Assembly (NCBI GenBank): GCA_035462025.1
Contig: DATHUR010000114.1
Span: forward strand, 1-64,000
Reading direction: 5' to 3'
Length of the DNA stretch: 64,000 bases
From: Egicoccus sp035462025
Lineage (GTDB): Bacteria; Actinomycetota; Nitriliruptoria; Nitriliruptorales; Nitriliruptoraceae
The position numbers and the translations under genes were made by a program. The notes under the pieces were generated by a model that did not search any database, had not been told where the DNA came from, and saw only the letters and a list, made by a program, of their open reading frames with translations. Of this stretch, positions 57,377-64,000 are shown piece by piece. Within the stretch, counting starts at the first letter, position 1. Every line of letters begins with the position of its first letter.

Positions 57377-57471
57377 GGGGGGCAACGAGGGAGCGAAGCG
57401 ACCGAGCAGGGGGACCCGGCGCAGGACCTGGGGGGCAACGAGGGAGCGTCAGCGACCGAGACAGGGGACCC
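57377..57471. repeat. Two copies of the GC-rich repeat seen at 20219-20302
   Basis: Unit A (57377-57417) and unit B (57430-57471) each read GGGGGGCAACGAGGGAGCG, then AAGCGACCGAG or a variant, then GGGGACCC. They lie between modC and moaDE and end four bases before the moaDE stop. Orientation is opposite to the first locus. Confidence 0.75.
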
Positions 57472-57474
57472 AGG

Positions 57475-58167
57475 TCAATCTCGTGTGAGGCCGACCCAGT
57501 GGTGGGTGCCGTCGGCGGTGACCTCACGCTTCCAGACCGGCACCCGTTGCTTGACGCGCTCGAGTGCGTCCTCGCAGGCGGCGAACGCGGCGGCACGGTG
57601 GGGCGAGGTGCACACGATCAGGATGGTGTGGGCGCCGACGGGCAACTCGCCGGTGCTGTGCAGCAACACGATCCCACGCACGTCGGGGTGGTCGGCGGCG
57701 ATCTCGGCCGCGATGTCGGCCATGACCTTCTCGGCCATGGCGTCGTAGGACGAGTAGTCGAGGCGGACGACGTCGGACACGTCGGGCGCGTGGTCACGGA
57801 CGGTGCCGAGGAAGACGGCGGTGGCGCCGACGTCGGGGGTGGTGACGGCCGCGATCGACGATTCGACCGGCAGCGGTGGCTCGCGCAGGCCGGTGAGGAT
57901 GCGCACGTCGGGCCGGTCGTCGGCGCCACCGGCGACCGGTGGCAGCAGGGCGACCTCGCGCGCACCGGCCAGCGGGTGGTCGTCGCGAACGACCTCGAGG
58001 TCGACGGCCACGTTGACGCGTGCGAGCAGGCCGTCGAGCGCCGGGTGGGCGCTGGCGACGGCGGCGCGCAGATCCGCGACGGTGGCCGTGTCGTCGAGCA
58101 CCACCCGGGTGCGGGTCACCCCGGCACGGTCGGCCAGCCCGCCGAACATGCGCACCTCGACGTCCAC
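57475..58167 (-). CDS. MoaD-MoaE fusion, molybdopterin synthase (MoaX-like)
   Basis: 230 residues from GTG 58167, chosen over GTG 58176 because the AGGAG motif overlaps the latter and lies eight bases before the former. MoaD part 1-81: VDVEVRMFGGLADRAGVTRT, ending EVALLPPVAGG, the ubiquitin-like double Gly that must carry the thiocarboxylate. MoaE part about 90-230: ATAVFLGTVRDHAPDVSDVV, LDYSSYDAMAEKVMADIAAE, HSTGELPVGAHTILIVCTSP, HRAAAFAACEDALERVKQRV, PVWKREV (catalytic Lys). In M. tuberculosis the equivalent MoaX is cut after the double Gly to work; the same is expected here. Converts cPMP to molybdopterin. Confidence 0.93.
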   Translation of the reverse strand: MDVEVRMFGGLADRAGVTRTRVVLDDTATVADLRAAVASAHPALDGLLARVNVAVDLEVVRDDHPLAGAREVALLPPVAGGADDRPDVRILTGLREPPLPVESSIAAVTTPDVGATAVFLGTVRDHAPDVSDVVRLDYSSYDAMAEKVMADIAAEIAADHPDVRGIVLLHSTGELPVGAHTILIVCTSPHRAAAFAACEDALERVKQRVPVWKREVTADGTHHWVGLTRD

Positions 58168-58304
58168 GGTTCTCACTCCTGGCAGGTCATGTCGAGGCTA
58201 CTGCGCGGTCCGCGCCGTCCGATCGCACGTGGGTGACCCGAGACGGCGGGCGTCCCGCAGGGCAGGCTGGCGGGTGTCCGGTGCGGCCGGCGCGGGAGGT
58301 GGCC

Positions 58305-59084
58305 ATGGTCGAACGCGAGGCACTCGTCGCGCGACTGCTCGACCGCCACGGCCGGACCTTCGCCGAGGAGGTCGGCATCGACCTCCGTGGCGGTGGCAGC
58401 GACGCCGCGTTCCAGTTGTGCGTCGCGGCGCTGCTGATCGGCGCCCGGATCGGCACGACCATCGCGGTGGCGGCCGCCCGCTCGCTCTTCGAGGCGGGCC
58501 TCACGTCGGCGCGCCGCATGCACGAGTCCACCCGGCAGCAACGCGTCGACGCGCTGGGTCGCGGCGGCTACGTCCGCTACGACGAGAGCACCGCGACCTA
58601 TCTCGGTGACACGGCCGCGTTGCTGCTCGCCCGCTACGACGGCGACCTCGACGGCCTGCGCGCGGCCGCCGACCACGACCCGGCGCGGGAGGAACAGCTG
58701 CTGCGGGAGTGCAAGGGGATCGGTCGCGTGGGCGCTGCGATCTTCCTGCGTGAGATCCAGACGGTCTGGCCCGAGGTGCGACCCTTCGCCGACACGGCCA
58801 TCACCGCGCCGGCCGCCGCACTCGGACTGCCCCGAACCGCCGCCGGCCTGGCGACGATGGCCGGCGACGACGACCTGTCGCGCCTAGCTGGGGCACTCCT
58901 GCGCGCCGATCGAGCCGGCGAGGTCGAGGCTCTGCGGAACGGGGACGACCTGCCGCCCTCCCCGACACAGTTGGCGACGGCGACGAAGCAGCGGCTGCTC
59001 GAGTTCGCTCGCGCCTACGATCTGCCCGGTCGCTCCAGGATGCGCCGCGACGAACTCGCCGCGGCGCTGGCCGAACTCGGCTGA
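58305..59084 (+). CDS. HhH-GPD (endonuclease III-like) protein lacking the lyase Lys
   Basis: 259 residues from ATG 58305, with GGGAGG upstream. A helical N-terminal part (FQLCVAALLIGARIGTTIAV, AAARSLFEAGLTSARRMHES) resembles the endonuclease III fold. A hairpin-helix-hairpin motif follows: LLRECKGIGRVGAAIFLREI, then VWPEVRPFADTAITAPAAAL. Endonuclease III has LPGVGRKTA with a catalytic Lys and VDTHV with the Asp. Here Lys is replaced (GRVGA) and the Asp kept (FADTAI). No Fe-S Cys cluster. The C-terminus (RSRMRRDELAAALAELG) looks like a small SAP/Rho-N helix pair. It may be a monofunctional glycosylase or a non-catalytic DNA binder. Confidence 0.65.
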   Translation: MVEREALVARLLDRHGRTFAEEVGIDLRGGGSDAAFQLCVAALLIGARIGTTIAVAAARSLFEAGLTSARRMHESTRQQRVDALGRGGYVRYDESTATYLGDTAALLLARYDGDLDGLRAAADHDPAREEQLLRECKGIGRVGAAIFLREIQTVWPEVRPFADTAITAPAAALGLPRTAAGLATMAGDDDLSRLAGALLRADRAGEVEALRNGDDLPPSPTQLATATKQRLLEFARAYDLPGRSRMRRDELAAALAELG

Positions 59085-59111
59085 ACGGGGACCTCGAGGA
59101 AAAGAACCGCG

Positions 59112-59426
59112 ATGGTGTTCGCAGAACTGGGCCAAGTGGCGCGCGACGTGCTCACGGTCCGCCAGGTGTTCGGGGAGCCGATCGAGCGGGACGGCGTCAC
59201 GCTGGTGCCGGTCGCCGCGGTCGGCGGCGGCGGCGGTGGCGGCCGCGGGCCGGGCGACGAGGGCGAGGGCGGCGGGTTCGGGATGGGGGCCCGGCCGGTC
59301 GGCGCGTTCGTGATCACCGCCGGCAGGGTGACCTGGCGGCCGGCCGTCGACGTCAACCGCGTGGTCACCGCGGTCGCCGCGGTGCTGTGCCTGGCCATGT
59401 TGCGACGACGGCGACGGCACCGCTGA
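59112..59426 (+). CDS. GerW/YtfJ-family protein
   Basis: 104 residues from ATG 59112. LTVRQVFGEPIERDGVTLVP, VAAVGGGGGGG, EGGGFGMGARPVGAFVITAG, RVTWRPAVDVNRVVTAVAAV follow the GerW/YtfJ pattern (VFGEPIE-DGVTVIPV, GGG linker, GGGFG-GARPVG). It ends with a hydrophobic segment and an Arg-rich tail. In Bacillus it is a spore protein, but homologues occur in many non-sporulating actinobacteria with unknown role. It begins 27 bases after the preceding gene. Confidence 0.82.
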   Translation: MVFAELGQVARDVLTVRQVFGEPIERDGVTLVPVAAVGGGGGGGRGPGDEGEGGGFGMGARPVGAFVITAGRVTWRPAVDVNRVVTAVAAVLCLAMLRRRRRHR

Positions 59427-59457
59427 ATCCGGTGGCGCCCGGCGGCCGGTCCGCCGG

Positions 59458-59469
59458 TACCGTGCCCGC
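59458..59469 (+). promoter_or_regulatory. -10 box placed for a leaderless moaA transcript
   Basis: TACCGT (59458-59463) ends six bases before the moaA ATG at 59470. No ribosome site between. Confidence 0.5.
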
Positions 59470-60495
59470 ATGGGAGTGAGCGACGCGTCACCGTTGCTCG
59501 ATCGGCTGGGACGGCCGATCGAGGACCTGCGCATGTCCGTGACCGACCGGTGCAACCTGCGCTGCCGCTACTGCATGCCGCGCGAGGTGTTCGGGCCCGA
59601 CCATGCGTTCCTGCCGCGGAGCGAACTGCTCACCTTCGAGGAACTCGCCCGGCTGACCCGGGTGTTCGTGGGTCTCGGCGTCCGCAAGCTGCGGCTGACC
59701 GGCGGCGAGCCGTTGCTGCGCCACGACCTGCCCGACCTGGTCGCACGCCTCGCGGACGTGGCGGGTCTGCAGGACATCGCGCTCACGACCAACGGCGTGC
59801 TGTTGCGTCGCGACGCCGCCGCCCTCGCGGCTGCGGGGCTGCGCCGGATCACGGTCAGCCTGGACGCCCTCGACGACGCCACGTTCCGGCAGTTGGCCGA
59901 CACGAAGGCACCGGTCGGCACGGTGCTCGACGGGATCGAGGCGGCCCGCGAGGCGGGCCTCGACCCGGTCAAGGTGAACTGCGTGCTGCAGCGCGGCGTC
60001 AACGACGACCAGATCGAAGCGCTCGCCGGCTGGGCCCGCGACACCGGCGTGACGCTGCGGTTCATCGAGTTCATGGACGTCGGCACCACCAACGGCTGGC
60101 TGCGTGACCGGATGGTTCCGGCCGAGGAGGTCGCGCAGCGCATCGCCGCCAGCTGGCCGATCGAGCCGGTCGAGCCCGACCGGGCCGCCGACGTCGCCGA
60201 ACGGTTCCGCTACCTCGACGGGGCCGGCGAGGTCGGGATCATCGCGTCGGTCAGTCGCCCGTTCTGCGGCACGTGTACCCGGGCGCGCCTCTCGGCGGTG
60301 GGCGAGCTGTACACGTGCCTGTTCGCCGCCAAGGGCACCGACCTGCGCGAGCAGGTGCGTTCCGGGGCGACCGATGCGCAGCTCTCGGCGGCGATCGCGG
60401 CCGTGTGGGGCGCTCGCACCGACCGCGCTTCCGAGCTGCGCGCCGAGGCGGGCCTCACCGGCCCGCGCGTCGAGATGTCCTACATCGGCGGCTGA
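59470..60495 (+). CDS. moaA: GTP 3',8-cyclase
   Basis: 341 residues from ATG 59470. Radical SAM enzyme that starts molybdenum cofactor synthesis from GTP, acting with MoaC. The first 4Fe-4S site, CNLRCRYC (Cys28, Cys32, Cys35), lies in LRMSVTDRCNLRCRYCMP. RLTGGEPLLRHDLPDLVA, VSLDALDDATFRQLAD, and LRFIEFMDVGTTNGW follow. The second cluster site is FCGTCTRARLSAVGELYTCL. The C-terminal Gly-Gly tail (YIGG), needed for activity, is present. Complements the MoaD-MoaE fusion 1.3 kb upstream; moaC is not in the window. Confidence 0.97.
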   Translation: MGVSDASPLLDRLGRPIEDLRMSVTDRCNLRCRYCMPREVFGPDHAFLPRSELLTFEELARLTRVFVGLGVRKLRLTGGEPLLRHDLPDLVARLADVAGLQDIALTTNGVLLRRDAAALAAAGLRRITVSLDALDDATFRQLADTKAPVGTVLDGIEAAREAGLDPVKVNCVLQRGVNDDQIEALAGWARDTGVTLRFIEFMDVGTTNGWLRDRMVPAEEVAQRIAASWPIEPVEPDRAADVAERFRYLDGAGEVGIIASVSRPFCGTCTRARLSAVGELYTCLFAAKGTDLREQVRSGATDAQLSAAIAAVWGARTDRASELRAEAGLTGPRVEMSYIGG

Positions 60496-60609
60496 CGCCA
60501 CCCTGGCAGTTCGGCGAGGTCGTGGCCACGGCTGGCGGCGCTACCGTCGGCCCGTTCGCCCGCCCGGCCGCGGTGGCCGCCCGCCAGGCCCGTCCCGAGA
60601 CTTCCGCCC

Positions 60610-61698
60610 ATGCCTTCCTCCAGCCTGCTGCTCGCGGCCGCCGCCGAGCGCGGCGGTGCCGGTGGCTACGTCTCCCTCGAGGTTCCCGGCTGGGCGTGGG
60701 CGGCGCTGGTCGCCGCGATCGTGGCGATGCTGCTCGCCGATCTGCTCCTGGTCCACCGGGTCCCGCACGACGTCACGCTCAAGGAGGCGTTCGTCGAGAG
60801 CGGCGTCTGGGTCGCGATCGGGTTGAGCTTCGGGCTGATCATGGCGTGGGCGTACGGCTGGCAGGCCGCGGGTGAGTACTACGGCGGCTACCTGATCGAG
60901 AAGAGCCTCTCGATCGACAACGTGTTCGTGTGGGCCGTGATCTTCGCCTTCTTCAAGGTGCCCAACCGCTACCAGTTCCGGGTGTTGTTCTGGGGCGTGT
61001 TCGGGGCACTGGTCCTGCGCGCCGCGTTCATCTTCGCCGGCGTCGCCCTGCTCGAGCGCTTCGACTGGCTGCTCTACGTCTTCGGCGCGATCCTGCTCTA
61101 CACCGCCTACAACATGTTGCGACACGCCGGCCAGGAGGTCGACCCCGAGAACAACCCCGCGATCAAGCTCGTGCGGCGCTTCCTGCCGGTCTCCGAGGAG
61201 TACGACGGTCAGAAGATGTTCACGCGGGTGAACGGCACGCTGATGGCCACGCCCCTGTTCGTCGTGCTCGTGCTGATCGAGTTCACCGACGTGATCTTCG
61301 CGGTCGACTCGGTGCCGGCGATCCTGGCCGTCAGCCGCGAGCCGTTCATCGTGTTCTCGGCCAACGCGTTCGCGATCCTGGGGCTGCGGGCGCTGTACTT
61401 CGCCTTGGCCGGCATGGCGGGCCGGTTCCGCTATCTCGATCGCGGCCTGGCGGCGATCCTGACCTTCGTCGGGGTCAAGATGATGCTGATCGAGGTCTAC
61501 CACCTGCCGATCTACGTCAGCCTCGGCGTGATCGCGCTGATCCTCGCGATCGCGATCGTCGCGTCGCTGCGCGCCGAGCCGAAGGAGGACGAGGCACGCG
61601 ACCTGCTCTCGACCGCCTTCATCGGCAAGTCGAAGGGCACAACGCGGGGCATCCCGTCCCCGCGCCGTCGCCGCCAAGAGGACGACGAACCGGCCTGA
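60610..61698 (+). CDS. TerC/Alx family integral membrane protein
   Basis: 362 residues from ATG 60610. About eight TM segments. Family marks: FVESGVWVAIGLSFGLIMAW, GGYLIEKSLSIDNVFVWAVI, FWGVFGALVLRAAFIFAGVA, LFVVLVLIEFTDVIFAVDSV, PAILAVSREPFIVFSANAFA. The two Asp-containing stretches (SIDNVFV, FTDVIFAVDSVP) are the conserved cation-site candidates. Relatives export manganese or load it onto secreted enzymes. A TACCGT -10 box (60542-60547) gives a leader of about 55 nt, too short for a manganese riboswitch. Confidence 0.92.
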   Translation: MPSSSLLLAAAAERGGAGGYVSLEVPGWAWAALVAAIVAMLLADLLLVHRVPHDVTLKEAFVESGVWVAIGLSFGLIMAWAYGWQAAGEYYGGYLIEKSLSIDNVFVWAVIFAFFKVPNRYQFRVLFWGVFGALVLRAAFIFAGVALLERFDWLLYVFGAILLYTAYNMLRHAGQEVDPENNPAIKLVRRFLPVSEEYDGQKMFTRVNGTLMATPLFVVLVLIEFTDVIFAVDSVPAILAVSREPFIVFSANAFAILGLRALYFALAGMAGRFRYLDRGLAAILTFVGVKMMLIEVYHLPIYVSLGVIALILAIAIVASLRAEPKEDEARDLLSTAFIGKSKGTTRGIPSPRRRRQEDDEPA

Positions 61699-61733
61699 GC
61701 GCACCGGCCACGGCGGCCGTCACAGAAAAGTGG

Positions 61734-61762
61734 GTGACAGCGGTCGGTGGCAGACCTACGTT
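61734..61762 (+). promoter_or_regulatory. Promoter of the molybdenum hydroxylase genes
   Basis: GTGACA (61734-61739), a 17-base spacer and TACGTT (61757-61762) form a well-spaced -35/-10 pair. The leader would be about 100 nt. A short inverted repeat, GTCAC-N10-GTGAC, overlaps the -35. Confidence 0.55.
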
Positions 61763-61872
61763 GCCCAGGCGCGCCCATGGCGGCGTCGAACCGGTCGGGA
61801 GTCCGGGCGGCGGGGCGTGTTGCTCGACGTGCCCGCGTTCCGTTCGCGGCGCACACGGTGAGGGAGGGCAAG

Positions 61873-62460
61873 GTGACCAGGGTCCAGATGACGGTCGACG
61901 GCCAACGGTGCGACGACGAGGTCGAGCCGCGGCTGCTGCTCGTCCACTACCTGCGCGACGTGGTCGGCAAGACCGGCACCAACGTCGGCTGCGACACCTC
62001 CAACTGCGGGGCCTGCACGGTCCACCTCGACGGCGAGTCGGTGAAGAGTTGCACCGTGCTGGCCGTCCAGGCCGATGGCAGCGACGTGAAGACCATCGAG
62101 GGCCTGGCCGAACCGCCGGGCGACGGCGACGCGACCAGCGGCTGGCATCCGCTGCAGAAGGCGTTCCACGCCGAGCACGGCCTGCAGTGCGGGTACTGCA
62201 CCCCGGGCATGATCATGAGCTCGATCGACCTGCTCGAACGCAACCCCTCACCCACCGAGGAGGACGTCCGCCACGGCCTCGAGGGCAACCTGTGCCGCTG
62301 CACCGGCTACGTCAACATCGTCCGCTCGGTCCTGCGGGCCGCCGCCGAACTGCGTGGTGAGTCCGTGGGCGACGCCGAGGAGGGCACGGTCGGCGAGGCC
62401 GATGTCGTGTCCGACCCGGCGCACGCCGACCAGCTCGAGAACCTGGAGGTGGCGCCGTGA
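61873..62460 (+). CDS. Molybdenum hydroxylase small subunit, 2x[2Fe-2S] (CoxS-like)
   Basis: 195 residues from GTG 61873, with GGAGG upstream. The plant-type [2Fe-2S] site has Cys40, Cys45, Cys48 and Cys60 (GCDTSNCGACTVHLDGESVK). The second cluster site is LQCGYCTPGMIMS with NLCRCTGYVNIV. Transfers electrons from the Mo site to the FAD subunit in CO dehydrogenase, xanthine dehydrogenase and relatives. The acidic C-terminal tail of about 30 residues is an extension. Overlaps the large subunit by 4 bases (GTGA). No FAD (medium) subunit gene lies directly upstream. Confidence 0.93.
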   Translation: MTRVQMTVDGQRCDDEVEPRLLLVHYLRDVVGKTGTNVGCDTSNCGACTVHLDGESVKSCTVLAVQADGSDVKTIEGLAEPPGDGDATSGWHPLQKAFHAEHGLQCGYCTPGMIMSSIDLLERNPSPTEEDVRHGLEGNLCRCTGYVNIVRSVLRAAAELRGESVGDAEEGTVGEADVVSDPAHADQLENLEVAP

Positions 62461-64000
62461 CCGCCCTGGACGCCCCCGCTGCCGACGCCGTCGTCGGCGT
62501 GACCAAGCTGCGCAAGGAGGATGCCCACCTCGTCACCGGCCGGACCCGCTGGACCGACAACGTCCAGCTCCCGGGGATGCTGCACGTGGCCGTCGTGCGT
62601 TCGCCGATGGCCCACGCCCGCGTGACCGGCGTCGACGTCTCGGCCGCGCTCGAGCAGCCCGGCGTGGTCGCGGCTTACACCGGTGCCGACCTGGTCGAGC
62701 ACTGGTCGGGCGGGCTGCCGTGCGCGTGGCCGGTCACCGAGGACATGCGCTCGCCGGTCCACCTGCCGATCGCGACCGACGAGGTGCGCCACGTCGGTGA
62801 CGCGGTCGCGGTCGTCGTGGCCCGCACGCGCTACCAGGCCGCGGACGCCACCGAGCACGTCGTCGTCGACTACGACCCGCTGCCGGTCGTGACCAACATG
62901 GAGGCGGCGCGGGCCGACGGGGCCGACCTCGCCGACACCAGCCTCGAATCGAACGAGAGCTACACCTGGCCGATGGTCAACGGTGACATCGACGCCGCGT
63001 TCGACGGCGCAGCACACGTCGTCACGCGGCGGTTCGTCAACCAGCGCCTGATCCCGACCGCGATCGAACCACGCGCCGTGGTCTGTGCGCCGCCGCGCGA
63101 CCAGCGCGAGTACACGATGTGGTCGGCCACCCAGGTGCCGCACATCCTGCGCCTGATGCTGGCGCTGACCTGCGGCGTACCCGAACACGAGCTGCGGGTC
63201 ATCGCCCCCGACGTCGGCGGCGGATTCGGCTCGAAGCTCAACGTCTATGCCGAGGAGGCGATCTGCCTCGTGCTGGCGAAGCTGCTCGACCAGCCGGTCA
63301 AGTGGACCGAGTCGCGCACCGAGGGCTACCTCGCCACCATCCACGGCCGCGACCAGATCCAGGACCTCTCGATCGCGCTCGACGCCGACGGCCGCATCCG
63401 CGGGCTGAGGGTCAAGCTGCTGGCCGACATGGGGGCCTACCTGCAACTGGTCACGCCGGGCGTGCCGCTGCTCGGCGCGTTCATGTTCAACGCGATCTAC
63501 AAGATGGATGCGCTCTCGTTCGAGTGCACCGGCGTGTTCACCAACAAGACGCCGACCGACGCCTACCGCGGCGCCGGCCGGCCCGAGGCGACCTACGCCA
63601 TCGAGCGCCTGATCGACGAGGCCGCGCACGAACTGGGCATGGAGCCGTTCGAACTGCGCGAGCGCAACTGGATCAAGCACGAGGAGTTCCCGTACGAGAC
63701 CATCGCCGGGATCACCTACGACTCGGGCAACTACGAGGCCGCGACCGCCAAGGCGAAGGAGATGTTCGACTACGACGGGCTGCGCGCCGAGCAGGCTCGC
63801 CGCCGCGCATCGGGCGACCCGGTCCAACTCGGCATCGGGATCTCGACCTTCACCGAGATGTGCGGTCTGGCGCCGTCACGGGTGCTCGGGTCGCTGTCGT
63901 ACGGTGCGGGCGGCTGGGAACACGCCAGCGTCCGGATGCTCGCCACCGGCAAGGTCGAGGTCGTGACCGGTACCTCGCCCCACGGGCAGGGCCACGTGAC
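62457..64000 (+). CDS. Molybdenum hydroxylase large subunit, form II CO-dehydrogenase type, 3'-truncated by the window edge
   Basis: The first 514 residues of about 780 are present, from GTG 62457. LRKEDAHLVTGRTRWTDNVQ, LPGMLHVAVVRSPMAHARVT, DEVRHVGDAVAVVVARTRYQ, and APDVGGGFGSKLNVYAEEAI (Mo-cofactor site with GGGFGSK) are typical. The active-site loop at residues 369-375 is AYRGAGR, as in form II enzymes, not the AYRCSFR with Cu-binding Cys of true form I CO dehydrogenase. It binds molybdopterin-cytosine-dinucleotide in relatives. Substrate could be CO at low activity, or another aldehyde or N-heterocycle. The frame is open to base 64000. Confidence 0.92.
   Translation, partial: MTALDAPAADAVVGVTKLRKEDAHLVTGRTRWTDNVQLPGMLHVAVVRSPMAHARVTGVDVSAALEQPGVVAAYTGADLVEHWSGGLPCAWPVTEDMRSPVHLPIATDEVRHVGDAVAVVVARTRYQAADATEHVVVDYDPLPVVTNMEAARADGADLADTSLESNESYTWPMVNGDIDAAFDGAAHVVTRRFVNQRLIPTAIEPRAVVCAPPRDQREYTMWSATQVPHILRLMLALTCGVPEHELRVIAPDVGGGFGSKLNVYAEEAICLVLAKLLDQPVKWTESRTEGYLATIHGRDQIQDLSIALDADGRIRGLRVKLLADMGAYLQLVTPGVPLLGAFMFNAIYKMDALSFECTGVFTNKTPTDAYRGAGRPEATYAIERLIDEAAHELGMEPFELRERNWIKHEEFPYETIAGITYDSGNYEAATAKAKEMFDYDGLRAEQARRRASGDPVQLGIGISTFTEMCGLAPSRVLGSLSYGAGGWEHASVRMLATGKVEVVTGTSPHGQGHV

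Noticed and set aside
60542..60609. Manganese (yybP-ykoY) riboswitch before the TerC gene
   Set aside because: The leader from the likely start is about 55 nt and lacks the aptamer loops.
62457..64000. True form I (Cu-Mo) CO dehydrogenase large subunit
   Set aside because: The active-site loop is AYRGAGR, lacking the Cu-binding Cys of AYRCSFR.

Overview
The window is a gene-dense, very GC-rich chromosomal segment, about 70% GC by eye, with strong G/C bias at third codon positions and many GTG starts. Several features point to an actinobacterium: an HspR repressor closing a dnaK operon that is preceded by a HAIR-like operator, a dCTP deaminase of the bifunctional Dcd:Dut type, a MoaX-like MoaD-MoaE fusion, PspC/LiaF-like envelope-stress genes, and promoters whose -10 element reads TANNNT. 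Its gene mix would suit a deep-branching class such as the Nitriliruptoria, but that is inference and no rRNA is present to test it. I see no transposase, integrase, phage gene or CRISPR array, so this looks like core chromosome.

Layout. 1-7000: end of an ornithine aminotransferase, a yqgE gene broken by one in-frame TGA, a lipoprotein, an LCAD-like acyl-CoA dehydrogenase, a TetR regulator and a P2-type ATPase. 7200-9300: tRNA-Gly(CCC), dcd, and a DMT transporter. 9300-14000 (minus strand): a membrane Fe-S oxidoreductase resembling mycobacterial EtfD, with LemA and DUF2207 genes. 14100-20200: a GyrI-like protein, a GGDEF-EAL c-di-GMP protein, peptide deformylase, a double-ACT protein, a DUF192 lipoprotein and a 3-hydroxyisobutyrate-dehydrogenase-like enzyme. 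20200-30800: heat-shock region, dnaK-hsp20-grpE-dnaJ-hspR, then a trans-sulfuration enzyme divergent from an Lrp regulator, an SDR behind a strong palindrome, and clpB. 30800-40400: a chemoreceptor, an AzgA-like purine permease, a GDPD-PAP2 fusion, a secreted protein and an OmpR-type two-component system followed by a YceI protein. 40500-45400: DUF2090 protein, dodecin, a CarH-like MerR/B12 regulator, a ProA-like dehydrogenase and a CynX-type transporter. 45500-49500: LuxR-type regulator, PspC-histidine kinase and PspC-LiaF protein. 49600-53600: purA, purD and an SLH/L,D-transpeptidase.

The last 10 kb forms a functional theme. A HTH regulator with a PBP-like domain heads an overlapping modABC molybdate-uptake operon. 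A MoaD-MoaE fusion and moaA follow for molybdopterin synthesis. The window ends inside a molybdenum hydroxylase whose active-site loop AYRGAGR is of the form II CO-dehydrogenase type. Uptake, cofactor synthesis and a consuming enzyme are therefore side by side.

Most striking observations: the single-codon break in yqgE; the GDPD-PAP2 fusion with altered GDPD motifs; a CarH-like regulator that keeps W-x9-EH and the axial His but has Arg after the Trp; a GC-rich repeat pair present at two loci 37 kb apart; a strong hairpin inside the heat-shock operon; and four genes whose -10 boxes lie 6-7 nt before the start codon, suggesting leaderless mRNAs.
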